Shown piece after piece: positions 7,503-17,010 of a stretch of 50,690 nt of DNA. The stretch lies in the NCBI GenBank assembly GCA_031254035.1, contig JAIRVF010000108.1:1-50690 (forward strand). The letters are read 5' to 3'. The number at the start of each line of letters is the position of its first letter. Position 1 is the stretch's first letter. Below the pieces are notes generated by a model. That model saw nothing but the letters and a program-made list of their open reading frames with translations. It had not been told where the DNA came from and ran no database searches. A program made the position numbers and the translations under genes. This stretch comes from Paenibacillus sp. Lineage in GTDB: Bacteria > Bacillota > Bacilli > Paenibacillales > Paenibacillaceae.

Positions 7503-7787
7503 ATGCAAATTACGGATGTCAGACTCCGCCGAGTTAACTCTGAGGGGAGAATGAAAGCAATCGCATCCATTACCATTGATAACGAATTTGTGGTTCATGA
7601 TATTCGGGTCATCGATGGCAACAATGGAATGTTCGTTGCTATGCCGAGCAAGCGTACTCCTGATGGAGAATTCCGCGACATCGCCCATCCGATCTCTTCT
7701 GGTACACGGGAGAAGATCCAAACGGCTGTTCTGGCGGAATATGAACGCGCTGCCAATGAAGAAGAAGTAATTGAGGAAGGCGCTTAA
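7503..7787 (+). CDS. spoVG: Septation/regulatory protein SpoVG
   Basis: A 94-aa RNA/DNA-binding regulator, conserved in Firmicutes, that affects asymmetric septation and cortex formation in B. subtilis and virulence genes in Staphylococcus and Listeria. The N-terminus MQITDVRLRRV and the core FVAMPSKRTPDGEFRDIAHPI are diagnostic. The C-terminal tail is acidic. A strong AAAGGTGGTGA site precedes the ATG. The gene has its own sigma-H promoter and its own terminator. Confidence 0.97.
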   Translation: MQITDVRLRRVNSEGRMKAIASITIDNEFVVHDIRVIDGNNGMFVAMPSKRTPDGEFRDIAHPISSGTREKIQTAVLAEYERAANEEEVIEEGA

Positions 7788-7810
7788 GTTTTACAATTGG
7801 GGTTCAAGGA

Positions 7811-7846
7811 AAAGAGAGCCATGACTATGGCTCTCTTTTCTTTTTG
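7811..7846 (+). terminator. Intrinsic terminator after spoVG
   Basis: A perfect 12-bp stem, AAAGAGAGCCAT / ATGGCTCTCTTT, with loop GACT, is followed by TCTTTTTG. Confidence 0.93.
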
Positions 7847-7898
7847 CGAAGAATACGATATATTCAGTAATGAGTTCAAGAGTAGGAGGTCAAGACCC

Positions 7899-9290
7899 TT
7901 GAAAAGAATGGCGATTGTTCTTGCCGCAGGGCAGGGTAAACGAATGAAATCAAAACTATATAAAGTGCTGCACCCAGTCTGTGGAAAGCCTATGGTAGGC
8001 CATGTGCTGGATACGGTAAAGAAAGTCAACTGTGAACGCAGCATAGTTATCGTGGGGCATGGTGCGGAAGCTGTCCAATCTTATCTAGGTGAGGCCGCTG
8101 AATACGTACTGCAGGAGCAGCAGCTCGGGACTGGACATGCCGTGAAAATGGCCAAGGATCGGCTTGGATCCGAACAAGGATCCACGATTGTCATTTGCGG
8201 AGATACACCACTGGTTACCGCAGAAACGCTGGAGGCCCTGACGGAGCTTCATGAAAGCAATAAGGCGGCCGCAACGGTACTGACAGCCTATACGGATAAT
8301 CCTAAAGGATACGGACGTATTATCCGTAGCGAAGACGGCAGTGTCTTGCGAATTGTGGAACAGAAGGATTGTTCGCCTGAAGAGGATGCTGTTTGCGAAT
8401 TTAATACAGGAACATATTGCTTCGATAATGCTAAGCTGTTTGCGGCATTGGAGAAGGTCACAAATGAGAACGTCCAGCAGGAATATTATTTGACGGATGT
8501 CATTGGCATTCTGGTAAACCAAGGTGAAACGGTTCTCGGCCATATGACAGAGGACTATGCGGAATCCATCGGCGTCAACGACCGCCTGGCCCTTTCCGAG
8601 GCGGAGCGCCTCATGCGAGAACGCATCAATAAACGCCATATGTTGAACGGAGTAACAATTATTGATCCGGCTTCAACCTATATAGGTGCTGATGTGACGA
8701 TCGGCTCTGATACTGTTCTTTATCCAGGTACCGTCCTTAAAGGGAATACGGCCATCGGTGAAGATTGTCAGATCGGACCGCAAAGCGATATCAAGGACTC
8801 CATAATTGGCGACGGCGTCGCCATCAAGCATTCCGTGCTTGATCAAGCCGAGGTCGGAAATCGCACGACTGTCGGTCCTTTTGCGTATCTGCGTCCAAAA
8901 ACACATTTGGGCGAGGACGTGAAAATTGGAGATTTTGTGGAAGTTAAAAACGCCAAAATTGACAATGGTTCCAAGGTATCGCATCTTAGCTACATTGGTG
9001 ACGCCAGTGTAGGTAAGAACGTCAATGTTGGCTGTGGAGCGATAACGGTCAACTACGATGGGTATAATAAGTCTATAACGGAAATTGAAGATGATGCTTT
9101 TGTAGGCAGCAACGTCAATTTGATTGCCCCTGTGAAGGTTGGAAAAGGAGCTTATGTGGTCGCAGGCTCGACCATTACGCACTCCGTGCCTGAGAACGAT
9201 CTGGCCATCGCCAGAAACCGTCAGGAAAATAAACCTGGATATGCAGAGAAAATTCGTGCTCGCGCAAAGGCAAAAAAAGACAAAAAGTAG
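7899..9290 (+). CDS. glmU: Bifunctional UDP-GlcNAc pyrophosphorylase / glucosamine-1-phosphate acetyltransferase
   Basis: Makes UDP-GlcNAc from glucosamine-1-phosphate for peptidoglycan and teichoic acids. It is 463 aa. The N-terminal uridylyltransferase has LAAGQGKRMKSKLYKVLHP near residue 8. A linker near residue 230 leads to a C-terminal left-handed beta-helix of hexapeptide repeats (from about 252), including the acetyltransferase block LRPKTHLGEDVKIGDFVE. The TTG at 7899 is supported by AGGAGGT at 7884-7890; the open frame upstream runs through the spoVG terminator and cannot be coding. The Lys-rich tail is usual. Confidence 0.96.
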   Translation: MKRMAIVLAAGQGKRMKSKLYKVLHPVCGKPMVGHVLDTVKKVNCERSIVIVGHGAEAVQSYLGEAAEYVLQEQQLGTGHAVKMAKDRLGSEQGSTIVICGDTPLVTAETLEALTELHESNKAAATVLTAYTDNPKGYGRIIRSEDGSVLRIVEQKDCSPEEDAVCEFNTGTYCFDNAKLFAALEKVTNENVQQEYYLTDVIGILVNQGETVLGHMTEDYAESIGVNDRLALSEAERLMRERINKRHMLNGVTIIDPASTYIGADVTIGSDTVLYPGTVLKGNTAIGEDCQIGPQSDIKDSIIGDGVAIKHSVLDQAEVGNRTTVGPFAYLRPKTHLGEDVKIGDFVEVKNAKIDNGSKVSHLSYIGDASVGKNVNVGCGAITVNYDGYNKSITEIEDDAFVGSNVNLIAPVKVGKGAYVVAGSTITHSVPENDLAIARNRQENKPGYAEKIRARAKAKKDKK

Positions 9291-9394
9291 CTTTCACGTC
9301 CAAAGGATGATTAAATAGTAATAGGAAACATTGTTCAAACGGCAATGGAGACAGGCATGAATTTCAATGAACCAGCACGGAGGGTTTTTATTCT

Positions 9395-10348
9395 ATGACT
9401 TATTGTGACTCGAAATTAAAGATTTTTACTTGCAACTCCAATCCGAAGCTCGCCCAGCAGATCGCGGACTATATCGGAATTCCTATGGGTGATTCCCATA
9501 CGACTTCCTTTAGCGATGGAGAGATCCAGGTGAAGCTGAATGAGAGTGTTCGCGGCTGCCATGTGTATGTGGTGCAATCAACCTGTGGACCGGTTAACGA
9601 CAATCTGATGGAACTGCTCATCATGGTCGATGCCCTGAAGCGTGCTTCTGCCAAGAGCATCAACGTCGTAATTCCTTACTATGGGTATGCACGTCAGGAC
9701 CGGAAAGCCCGTTCACGTGATCCGATCACGGCGAAGCTGGTAGCGAATCTGATTGAGAAGGCCGGTGCACACCGCGTCATTACGATGGATTTGCATGCCA
9801 TGCAGATTCAGGGATTTTTCGATATTCCTGTGGATCATCTGCTAGGTGTGCCAATTTTGGCGCAATATTTCCGTTCCAAACAAATCGAGAATCCAGTTGT
9901 CGTATCCCCAGACCATGGGGGCGTTGTACGCGCGAGAAAGCTTGCAGATTTCTTGAATGCGCCTTTGGCGATTATCGACAAACGTCGTCCGGAACCAAAC
10001 GTAAGTGAAGTAATGAACATCATCGGTAATATCGAGGGCAAAACTGCAATTTTGATTGATGACATTATCGATACCGCCGGTACGATCGTCCTTGGCGCAA
10101 ATGCGCTGATGGAGGGCGGAGTTAAGGAAGTGTACGCCTGCTGTACGCATCCGGTATTCTCCGGTCCGGCAATGGAACGTCTTGAAAACTCTCCGCTGAG
10201 TGAAGTGATTGCCACGGATACGATTCCGATCACGCATCCGAATCCCAGCAACAAAATTAAAGTGCTTTCGGTAGCTCCGCTTATGGGCGAAGCGATTATC
10301 CGGGTTCATGAAGAACTGTCTATCAGCAAGTTGTTTGAAATCGAATAG
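9395..10348 (+). CDS. prs: Ribose-phosphate pyrophosphokinase (PRPP synthetase)
   Basis: Transfers pyrophosphate from ATP to ribose-5-phosphate, giving PRPP for purines, pyrimidines, histidine, tryptophan and NAD. It is 317 aa and class I. The conserved DLHAMQIQGFFDIPVDHL is near residue 133, and the PRPP-binding loop ILIDDIIDTAGT is near 220. GGAGGG at 9379-9384 supports the ATG. It follows glmU as in B. subtilis. Several PRPP users or sensors lie in this window (purR, hpt, nadC). Confidence 0.97.
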   Translation: MTYCDSKLKIFTCNSNPKLAQQIADYIGIPMGDSHTTSFSDGEIQVKLNESVRGCHVYVVQSTCGPVNDNLMELLIMVDALKRASAKSINVVIPYYGYARQDRKARSRDPITAKLVANLIEKAGAHRVITMDLHAMQIQGFFDIPVDHLLGVPILAQYFRSKQIENPVVVSPDHGGVVRARKLADFLNAPLAIIDKRRPEPNVSEVMNIIGNIEGKTAILIDDIIDTAGTIVLGANALMEGGVKEVYACCTHPVFSGPAMERLENSPLSEVIATDTIPITHPNPSNKIKVLSVAPLMGEAIIRVHEELSISKLFEIE

Positions 10349-10360
10349 AAGTTAGGCAAT

Positions 10361-10402
10361 GAAGGGGTTATATTTTCCTACAATAGGGAAATGTAACCCT
10401 TC
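10361..10402 (+). other. Long hairpin between prs and pth
   Basis: GAAGGG-TTA pairs with TAACCCTTC (one bulged G), and ATTTTCC pairs with GGGAAAT inside, around a 7-nt loop. There is no T-run, so it is not a standard terminator. It could be a processing or stability element, or a weak terminator. B. subtilis carries ctc (rplY) here. Confidence 0.5.
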
Positions 10403-10438
10403 TCGCCATATAACGCTGTATGGAGGAAGAGGAGCGCA

Positions 10439-10999
10439 ATGAAATGGATTGTCGGACTGGGGAATCCCGGTTCAAATTACGAAAAAACACGCCATAATGT
10501 CGGTTTTATGATGCTTGATGCTTTGGCGAAGCGTCACGGTATCACATTTGGCCCAAGCAAATGCAAGGCGCTGATTGGCGAAGGTTTTATCGGAACAAAT
10601 AAGGTCGTGCTGATCAAGCCGATGACATACATGAATTTATCAGGCGAAGCCGTACGGGCTTATATGGATTATTACAAAGTTAAGCTGGAAGATATGATTG
10701 TTGTGTATGATGACATGGATACGGAGACCGGTAAAATACGGCTCCGCTATCAAGGCAGTGCTGGAGGACATAACGGAATCAAGTCAATTATTCAGCATAC
10801 GGGTACTCAGGCATTCAACCGTATCCGCATGGGCGTTTCCCGTCCGGAGCCTGGTTTTGCCATTGTAGATTATGTGTTGTCCGCGTTCCCTAAAAAGGAA
10901 AAAGAGCTGCTGGAGAGCATGATTGAGCAAGCTTGCGACGCGGCAGAGTTTAACTTCGATCATACCTATGAGCAGACGATGGCGAAGTTTAATGGGTGA
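10439..10999 (+). CDS. pth: Peptidyl-tRNA hydrolase
   Basis: Recycles tRNA by cleaving peptidyl-tRNA dropped from ribosomes; the B. subtilis allele is called spoVC. It is 186 aa. GLGNPG is at residues 6-11 and the catalytic His is at 19 (TRHNVGF). The substrate segment KPMTYMNLSGEAV and the GSAGGHNGIKSI block are present. GGAGGAAGAGGAG lies just upstream of the ATG. No ctc/rplY gene precedes it. Confidence 0.97.
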   Translation: MKWIVGLGNPGSNYEKTRHNVGFMMLDALAKRHGITFGPSKCKALIGEGFIGTNKVVLIKPMTYMNLSGEAVRAYMDYYKVKLEDMIVVYDDMDTETGKIRLRYQGSAGGHNGIKSIIQHTGTQAFNRIRMGVSRPEPGFAIVDYVLSAFPKKEKELLESMIEQACDAAEFNFDHTYEQTMAKFNG

Positions 11000-11086
11000 A
11001 TAAGACCTACTGCTTCGGGAAACAGGGCTAAATGAAGTGCTGAGCGGGCATACTGAGGGTATAAATCACCTTCAGGAGGCATATAG

Positions 11087-11317
11087 ATGGCTATAAATTA
11101 TATCTGCCGGCACTGTCGAACAAAACTCGGAAGTCTTGATTCCGCCCAGGTAACCGACATGCAGCTGGGGTTCCATTCCTTGACCCCTGCGGAACGTAGA
11201 GATATAATAGCGTATGATTTAAGCGGAGACGTTACCGTCAAGGTGATTTGCGATTACTGCAAGGAGGCGCTGGAGTATCATCCGGAGCTAAACCTTGTCA
11301 CAAATCCGCTTCAATAA
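11087..11317 (+). CDS. fin: Anti-sigma-F factor Fin
   Basis: A small zinc-ribbon-like protein that binds sigma-F and inhibits it in the forespore, aiding the switch to sigma-G. It is 76 aa with paired CxxC motifs (Cys7/Cys10 and Cys55/Cys58). It lies between pth and mfd, the position of B. subtilis yabK/fin. A CAGGAGGC site precedes the ATG. I could not pick out a sigma-F or sigma-G promoter with confidence. Confidence 0.92.
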   Translation: MAINYICRHCRTKLGSLDSAQVTDMQLGFHSLTPAERRDIIAYDLSGDVTVKVICDYCKEALEYHPELNLVTNPLQ

Positions 11318-11353
11318 ACGTAAGATAACGAGAGGGATACCCGACAATTTGGG

Positions 11354-11382
11354 GCCTTGGCAGTTTTGCTGAGGCTTCTTTT
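11354..11382 (+). terminator. Probable intrinsic terminator after fin
   Basis: GCCTTGGCA (11354-11362) pairs with TGCTGAGGC (11367-11375), including two G-U pairs, around a TTTT-type loop. TTCTTTT follows. It is weaker than its neighbours. No other structure was resolved in the remaining gap to mfd. Confidence 0.65.
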
Positions 11383-11586
11383 CGGTATTCCCCGGTGATT
11401 TTCTCGTAAAGTGGTAAATCACAGTACAGTAGGAATCGCAAGGTGAACCATTTTATGGTAAAATCTTTCGGGATGCCTTGAACATGAAATAAGGACGTCT
11501 GCTTTCGTAGAATTAGAAGAATTTTCGCAATAGTCACGTAATGTAAGGATTAAGTTAAAAGATAAGCATGAGAGAGGTGCCCCCTT

Positions 11587-14500
11587 TTGTTACAAGCACT
11601 AATAGAGGCGTTTTCCAAAGATGCGGATTTGCACTCCGTGACGGACGGCATAAAAGCCGGAATGAAAGAACAGCTGGTGTCAGGATTGTCGGGTTCAGCA
11701 CGGCAGATGATGCTGGCGGCATTATTTGAAGAAGTGAAGCGTCCGATGCTGATCGTCACCCATAATATGTTTTCCGCGCAAAAAATTGCGGAGGACATTC
11801 AGGAAGCGCTTACACCAGAACGAGTTCTTCTATACCCGGCTAATGAGCTGGTAGCTGCTGAATCCGCCGTATCCAGTCCTGAAACCCTTGCTCAGCGCAT
11901 TGATGTGCTTATGAAATGTGCACAGGGTTTTAACGGCATCGTAGTTGCGCCATTTTCCGGGGTACGACGGTTTCTACCTACTCCTGAAGTGATGGGCAGC
12001 GCCAGTATTCGCATTGAGGATGGCGGTACGCTTGGCGTGGATGACTTCATGGCGCGGATGATTGAAATGGGTTATGAACGGGTGGAGCGTGTTGAGAGCA
12101 AAGGCGAGATGAGCATTCGCGGCGGCATTATCGATTTTTATCCGATGACATCCCCGCTGGCATACCGGATCGAGTTGTTTGACGACGATGTGGATTCGAT
12201 CCGGACTTTCGATCCGGGCGATCAGCGGTCCATTGATAAAGTTAAAGAGGTGACCATAACCCCGTGCAAAGAGGTCATCGCCGATCAGCATCGGCTAGTT
12301 CAAGCTGCAGAGGCAGCTGTCCATCTACTGGAAGAACAACTTGGGAAAATGACGGACCGCCAAGCTAAGCTGCGCCTGACTGAGGAAATGAACCGGGAAA
12401 TGGAGCTTCTGCGAGAGCATGTTTATTTCCCTGAAATCTATAAATATATTTCATTGCTCTATCCGGAGCGCAAGACGTTGTATGACTACATACCAAAAGA
12501 CACGATATTGGTATTGGATGAGCCTGCCCGTCTACAGGAGACAGCAAGACAACTGGAGCGGGATGAGGCAGAATGGAATCTGCATTTGCTTCAGAACGGT
12601 AAAACGTTACCGCAGCTCCATCTGTCGGTTGAAAATGAAACAGTGCTTTACCACCGTCCGTTCCAAACCATTTTTATGTCTATTTTCTTACGCCAGGTAC
12701 CTCATACCCAGCCGCAAAATATTTTGAACTTCATCAGCCGGGGGATGCAGGACTTCCATGGGCAAATGAATGTGCTCAAATCGGAGATGGAGCGTTGGCA
12801 TAAATCAGGCGTGAAGGTCATCATGCTGGCCAGCGGCGAGGAGCGGCTCGACCGGATGCGTCGTGTGCTGCAGGATTACAACATCAGTGAACCAATCATG
12901 CTGCAAGGGAATCTGCAAACGGGATTTGAAATGCCGTCCATTCATCTCGCTGTCATTACCGAGGGCGAAATGTTCTCGCAGAAACAGCGGAAGATCCGCA
13001 AAATGGGCAAGAACATGGACAATGCTGAGCGGATTAAAAGTTACACCGAGCTTAAGGTCGGGGACTATGTCGTTCACCAGAATCACGGGATCGGCAAATA
13101 CATGGGCATTGGCACGCTTGAAATTAACGGCATTCATAAAGATTACATGCATATTTTATATGCCGGTGGCGACAAGTTGTCGGTACCGATCGAGCAAATT
13201 GACTTGATCCAGAAATATGTCGGTTCCGAGGAAAAGGAACCCAAAGTATACAAACTTGGCGGCAATGAGTGGAACAAAGTAAAAAGTAAGGCCCGCTCAT
13301 CCGTTCAAGATATTGCCGATGATCTGATCAAGCTGTACGCGGAGCGCCAGTCGACCTCGGGTTACGGATTTGAAAAGGATACGCCTGAGCAGCAGGAATT
13401 TGAGGAAATGTTCCCATATGATGAAACGCGAGATCAACTGCGAGCCATCGAAGAAATTAAGAAAGATATGGAGCAGAACCGTCCGATGGATCGGCTTCTC
13501 TGTGGAGATGTGGGCTACGGCAAGACCGAGGTTGCGGTCCGGGCGGCATTCAAGGCGGCGATGGAGGGTAAGCAGGTTGCGGTACTGGTTCCGACCACCA
13601 TTCTGGCGCAGCAGCATTATGAGACATTCCGTGAGCGTTTTTCCGGTTACCCGATCAACATTCAGGTGCTCAGCCGTTTCCGTTCCCGCAAGGAGCAGAA
13701 CGAGACCATTAAGGGGATCCGCCAAGGAACCGTGGATGTCGTGATCGGAACCCATCGCCTGTTATCCCAAGACTTGATATTCAAGGATTTGGGGTTATTG
13801 ATTGTCGATGAGGAGCAGCGCTTCGGGGTAACCCATAAGGAAAAGCTGAAAAAGCTGAAAACGAATGTGGACGTGCTCACCTTGACGGCGACACCGATTC
13901 CACGCACGCTGCATATGTCGATGCTGGGTGTACGTGATCTGTCAGTTATCGAAACACCGCCGGAGAACCGCTTCCCAGTTCAAACGTATGTGGTGGAATA
14001 TAGCCAGACCCTTGTACGCGAGGCTATCGAACGTGAATTGGCGCGTGGTGGACAGGTGTACTATCTGTATAACCGGGTGCAGGGCATTCAGGAAATGGCC
14101 AGCCAGATTACGGCGCTTGTGCCGGATGCCAAGGTGGGCGTGGGTCATGGCCAAATGTCGGAATCGGAGCTAGAGAAGACGATTTTGGACTTCCTTGATG
14201 GCGAATATGACGTACTTGTCAGCACGAGCATTATCGAGACAGGTGTCGATATTCCGAATGTAAACACGTTGATCGTGCATGATGCCGATAAAATGGGCTT
14301 GTCTCAGCTTTATCAGCTACGGGGCCGCGTAGGTCGGTCCAACCGGATTGCGTATGCCTATTTCACTTACCAACGGGACAAGGTGCTGACGGAGGTCGCA
14401 GAAAAACGTCTGCAGTCGATTAAGGAATTTACGGAGCTCGGTTCCGGCTTTAAAATTGCTATGCGCGACTTGTCCATCCGCGGGGCAGGCAACCTGCTTG

Positions 14501-15111
14501 GCGCAGAGCAGCACGGCTTTATCGCATCTGTCGGTTTTGACCTGTATTCGCAAATGCTAGCTGAGGAAATCAAGAAGCGGAAGGTAACGATGCTCGGCGA
14601 GCAGGAAGATCCATCAAAGGCATGGAATACGATGATCGATATTGGCATCGACGCCTATTTGCCTGCAGATTACATCTATGACAGTATTCAGAAAATCGAA
14701 ATTTACAAAAAGGTGGCGGCCGTCGGCACTTTCGGTGATGAAAAAGAGCTGGAAGATGAGCTGCTCGACCGGTTTGGAGAACTGCCCGAAGCGGTGGTCA
14801 ATCTGCTTGCCGTAGCCCGTTTGAAACTATACGGAAAAATGTACGGGATCGACTCCATTACTAGACGCGGCGACGATCTTCTGCTGAAATTCTATGAAGG
14901 TCAGGAGAAGAAGGTCAGCATGTCGAAGCTTGCTCTAGTTGGCAATAAGTTCGAAAGACGTGTACAATTTGAACAGGAGTCTCACATGTCGATCCGCTTC
15001 AAAGGTAAGGGGCTCGACGACAAGCAGCTGCTGAGTTTGCTGGAGCAATTTCTGAAGGCAATCCGAGAGCTGTTTAAATTGAAGGAGGAACTTCAGGATG
15101 TTATTCAATAA
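11587..15111 (+). CDS. mfd: Transcription-repair coupling factor
   Basis: An ATP-driven translocase that removes RNA polymerase stalled at DNA damage and recruits UvrA. It is 1174 aa, full length. The N-terminal UvrB-like region has LSGSARQMM and SIRGGIIDFYP. The polymerase-interacting domain includes VGDYVVHQNHGIGKYMGI (about residue 490). The RecG-like motor has Walker A GDVGYGKTEVA (about 640), DEEQ (about 742) and TATPIPRTLHMSM. The C-terminal UvrA-binding-inhibitory domain is present. The TTG at 11587 follows AGAGGTG at 11573. Its last 14 bp overlap the next gene. Confidence 0.97.
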   Translation: MLQALIEAFSKDADLHSVTDGIKAGMKEQLVSGLSGSARQMMLAALFEEVKRPMLIVTHNMFSAQKIAEDIQEALTPERVLLYPANELVAAESAVSSPETLAQRIDVLMKCAQGFNGIVVAPFSGVRRFLPTPEVMGSASIRIEDGGTLGVDDFMARMIEMGYERVERVESKGEMSIRGGIIDFYPMTSPLAYRIELFDDDVDSIRTFDPGDQRSIDKVKEVTITPCKEVIADQHRLVQAAEAAVHLLEEQLGKMTDRQAKLRLTEEMNREMELLREHVYFPEIYKYISLLYPERKTLYDYIPKDTILVLDEPARLQETARQLERDEAEWNLHLLQNGKTLPQLHLSVENETVLYHRPFQTIFMSIFLRQVPHTQPQNILNFISRGMQDFHGQMNVLKSEMERWHKSGVKVIMLASGEERLDRMRRVLQDYNISEPIMLQGNLQTGFEMPSIHLAVITEGEMFSQKQRKIRKMGKNMDNAERIKSYTELKVGDYVVHQNHGIGKYMGIGTLEINGIHKDYMHILYAGGDKLSVPIEQIDLIQKYVGSEEKEPKVYKLGGNEWNKVKSKARSSVQDIADDLIKLYAERQSTSGYGFEKDTPEQQEFEEMFPYDETRDQLRAIEEIKKDMEQNRPMDRLLCGDVGYGKTEVAVRAAFKAAMEGKQVAVLVPTTILAQQHYETFRERFSGYPINIQVLSRFRSRKEQNETIKGIRQGTVDVVIGTHRLLSQDLIFKDLGLLIVDEEQRFGVTHKEKLKKLKTNVDVLTLTATPIPRTLHMSMLGVRDLSVIETPPENRFPVQTYVVEYSQTLVREAIERELARGGQVYYLYNRVQGIQEMASQITALVPDAKVGVGHGQMSESELEKTILDFLDGEYDVLVSTSIIETGVDIPNVNTLIVHDADKMGLSQLYQLRGRVGRSNRIAYAYFTYQRDKVLTEVAEKRLQSIKEFTELGSGFKIAMRDLSIRGAGNLLGAEQHGFIASVGFDLYSQMLAEEIKKRKVTMLGEQEDPSKAWNTMIDIGIDAYLPADYIYDSIQKIEIYKKVAAVGTFGDEKELEDELLDRFGELPEAVVNLLAVARLKLYGKMYGIDSITRRGDDLLLKFYEGQEKKVSMSKLALVGNKFERRVQFEQESHMSIRFKGKGLDDKQLLSLLEQFLKAIRELFKLKEELQDVIQ

Positions 15112-16138
15112 CAGAAAGGCATGGAAGGGCATGATTTGCATGATAATCGCAGTTATGACCGTGTCCATGCTGGCTGCTTGCGAGAATAAGGAGTCCGCGG
15201 AGAAAACCGATCCGGGTAAAGTCGTGGCCACCTATAAAGGCGGGGAAATTACAGAAAGGGAACTGGAGGCCCAGAAAAAGATCATTTCATTTACGTCTCC
15301 GGAATTCGCCCAACTCGTCAATATGAGCGAGTTTCAAAAACACATGGTCATGGAGAAAATTGCTTTTAAGTATTTGAGCAGTAAAGCAGGCGAGGCTTCG
15401 AAGAAAGAAGGCGAAAAGCAGGCGGATCAGGTGCTTGAGCAATACCATAAAAACATGAAACAGTATGAAAAGCTGCTGAAAGATCTAAATCTGACAGAAG
15501 AGGATCTGAAAGAGTATCTTGTGCAGGTAAGCACTGCAATAAACGATATGACCAGCAAGGTGACCGAGGACGAGATCAAGGGAAAATTCGAGGCCACCAA
15601 ACAGGACTATACGGTGGCTACCTTTCATCATATTTTGATCGGTTTGCAGTACGGGGATAAAAAGGAACGTACGAAGGAAGAAGCGCTCAAGATTGCAAGC
15701 GATGTAAAATTCCAGCTGGATCAGGGTGCCGATTTTGCCGAGATAGCCAAGAAATACTCCGATGATTCAGCTTCCAAGGATAGCGGCGGCTTATACGAAT
15801 CTTTTATCCTTGGTATGTCCAATAACAAAGAATTCAAGGAACATGTGTCAACTCAACCGCTGCATAAAATCAACGATCCATTTGAATCGAAGATCGGTTA
15901 TCATATCGTAAAGGTTGATTCTCGGGATGAAACCCCATATGAAAAGCTGACCGTAGAGCAGAAGAAAATGATCCAACAAACTTTGGCCGCTGCTAAAATC
16001 GATAATTTCATGCAAAATGAGCTGAAGGACGTTATCCAAAAAATCGATCTGCCGGAAGCGGCAGAAACACCTACCAGCGGCACAGGTACGGGTAACTCTG
16101 GAAAGGATACCCCAAAAGCCGAAGGGGGCAATAAATGA
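15098..16138 (+). CDS. PrsA-like peptidyl-prolyl isomerase lipoprotein
   Basis: A predicted lipoprotein folding factor outside the membrane. The signal peptide ends in the lipobox SMLAAC, with Cys28 the lipidated residue. A SurA/PrsA-like helical region is followed by a parvulin domain (about 170-275) with FHHILIG, GADFAEIAKKYSDD and DSGGLYESF. The C-terminal tail is Gly/Thr/Ser/Lys-rich and probably disordered. It is 346 aa. The ATG overlaps mfd by 14 bp and its site GAAGGAGGAAC lies inside mfd, so translation is probably coupled. B. subtilis has no gene here. It may be called prsA, but a second parvulin-type gene lies at 37999, so no symbol is assigned. Confidence 0.88.
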   Translation: MLFNNRKAWKGMICMIIAVMTVSMLAACENKESAEKTDPGKVVATYKGGEITERELEAQKKIISFTSPEFAQLVNMSEFQKHMVMEKIAFKYLSSKAGEASKKEGEKQADQVLEQYHKNMKQYEKLLKDLNLTEEDLKEYLVQVSTAINDMTSKVTEDEIKGKFEATKQDYTVATFHHILIGLQYGDKKERTKEEALKIASDVKFQLDQGADFAEIAKKYSDDSASKDSGGLYESFILGMSNNKEFKEHVSTQPLHKINDPFESKIGYHIVKVDSRDETPYEKLTVEQKKMIQQTLAAAKIDNFMQNELKDVIQKIDLPEAAETPTSGTGTGNSGKDTPKAEGGNK

Positions 16139-16240
16139 GTCTCCCGAAACGTAAAATCAGAAGGCACTAGCGGGAAATAGGCCCTTCAGGATCCGCCCTG
16201 TCGGAGCAGCTAAACATGACTTTAAAAAAGCCGGTGTAAT

Positions 16241-16269
16241 AAAAAACGCGGATCGTTCCGCGTTTTTTT
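16241..16269 (+). terminator. Intrinsic terminator after the PrsA-like gene
   Basis: A perfect 12-bp stem, AAAAAACGCGGA / TCCGCGTTTTTT, with loop TCGT. The A/T flanks suit termination on either strand. Confidence 0.92.
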
Positions 16270-16454
16270 GTGCTGTGAAGTCTGGTTCATTCTGTCCAAA
16301 AGTGTGCTATTCACAGCAACTATTCATTCCAAGATCATGTATAAGGAACTGGGAAAGGATGAATACTATGGTCAGATATCACACTTATATTCCTGGGACA
16401 CCTTCTTCCCATCCAAACAGTAGTTGAAAAATCTTCTCGAGAAAGTGGGGCAAC

Positions 16455-17003
16455 ATGTCAATGAAAGCTACTGGAATAGTCCGCCGTATTGATGACCTGG
16501 GTAGAGTGGTCATCCCTAAAGAAATTAGAAGAACACTGCGAATCCGTGAGGGGGATCCGCTTGAAATTTTTGTTGACCGTGATGGCGAAGTCATTTTGAA
16601 GAAATATTCCCCAATCGGGGAGCTTGGCGATTTCGCCAAGGAATATGCGGAATCTCTGTACGAAGGTATGGGACATATCACCATTATTTCCGACCGGGAT
16701 ACCTTTATTGCGGTGGCTGGCGGCTCCAAGAAAGAATATATGGAGAAGCAAATCGGCACTCTGATCGAGGGTTGTATGGATAATCGCAAAACGCTGCTGG
16801 AAACAAACGGTGGCAATTATGAAATCTCTAAGGATCATCAAGAAACATTGTCTTCTTTTGTAGTTGCACCGATCATTTCAGGCGGCGACCCAATCGGAAC
16901 GGTGATCCTGCTCAGCAAGGAAGACTCTGTTAATATGTCTCAACTCGAGATCAAAATGGCTGAAACTGCAGCCGCGTTTCTCGGCAAACAAATGGAACAG
17001 TAA
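16455..17003 (+). CDS. spoVT: Stage V sporulation transcription factor SpoVT
   Basis: A forespore regulator that tunes sigma-G-dependent genes. It is 182 aa. The N-terminal AbrB-type swapped-hairpin DNA-binding domain reads MKATGIVRRIDDLGRVVIPK and continues with EIRRTLRIREGDPLEIFVDRD (about residues 3-50). A GAF-like domain follows (about 55-180). The ATG at 16455 sits behind a weak GTGGGG site. It is flanked by strong terminators on both sides, so it is a single-gene unit. Sigma-G control is known in B. subtilis; no clear sigma-G promoter was found. Confidence 0.97.
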   Translation: MSMKATGIVRRIDDLGRVVIPKEIRRTLRIREGDPLEIFVDRDGEVILKKYSPIGELGDFAKEYAESLYEGMGHITIISDRDTFIAVAGGSKKEYMEKQIGTLIEGCMDNRKTLLETNGGNYEISKDHQETLSSFVVAPIISGGDPIGTVILLSKEDSVNMSQLEIKMAETAAAFLGKQMEQ

Positions 17004-17010
17004 ATCCAGC

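Noticed and set aside
16368..16427. 19-codon ORF upstream of spoVT
   Set aside because: It has a moderate GGAAAGG site, but no family resemblance and an ordinary composition; support is too thin for a CDS call.
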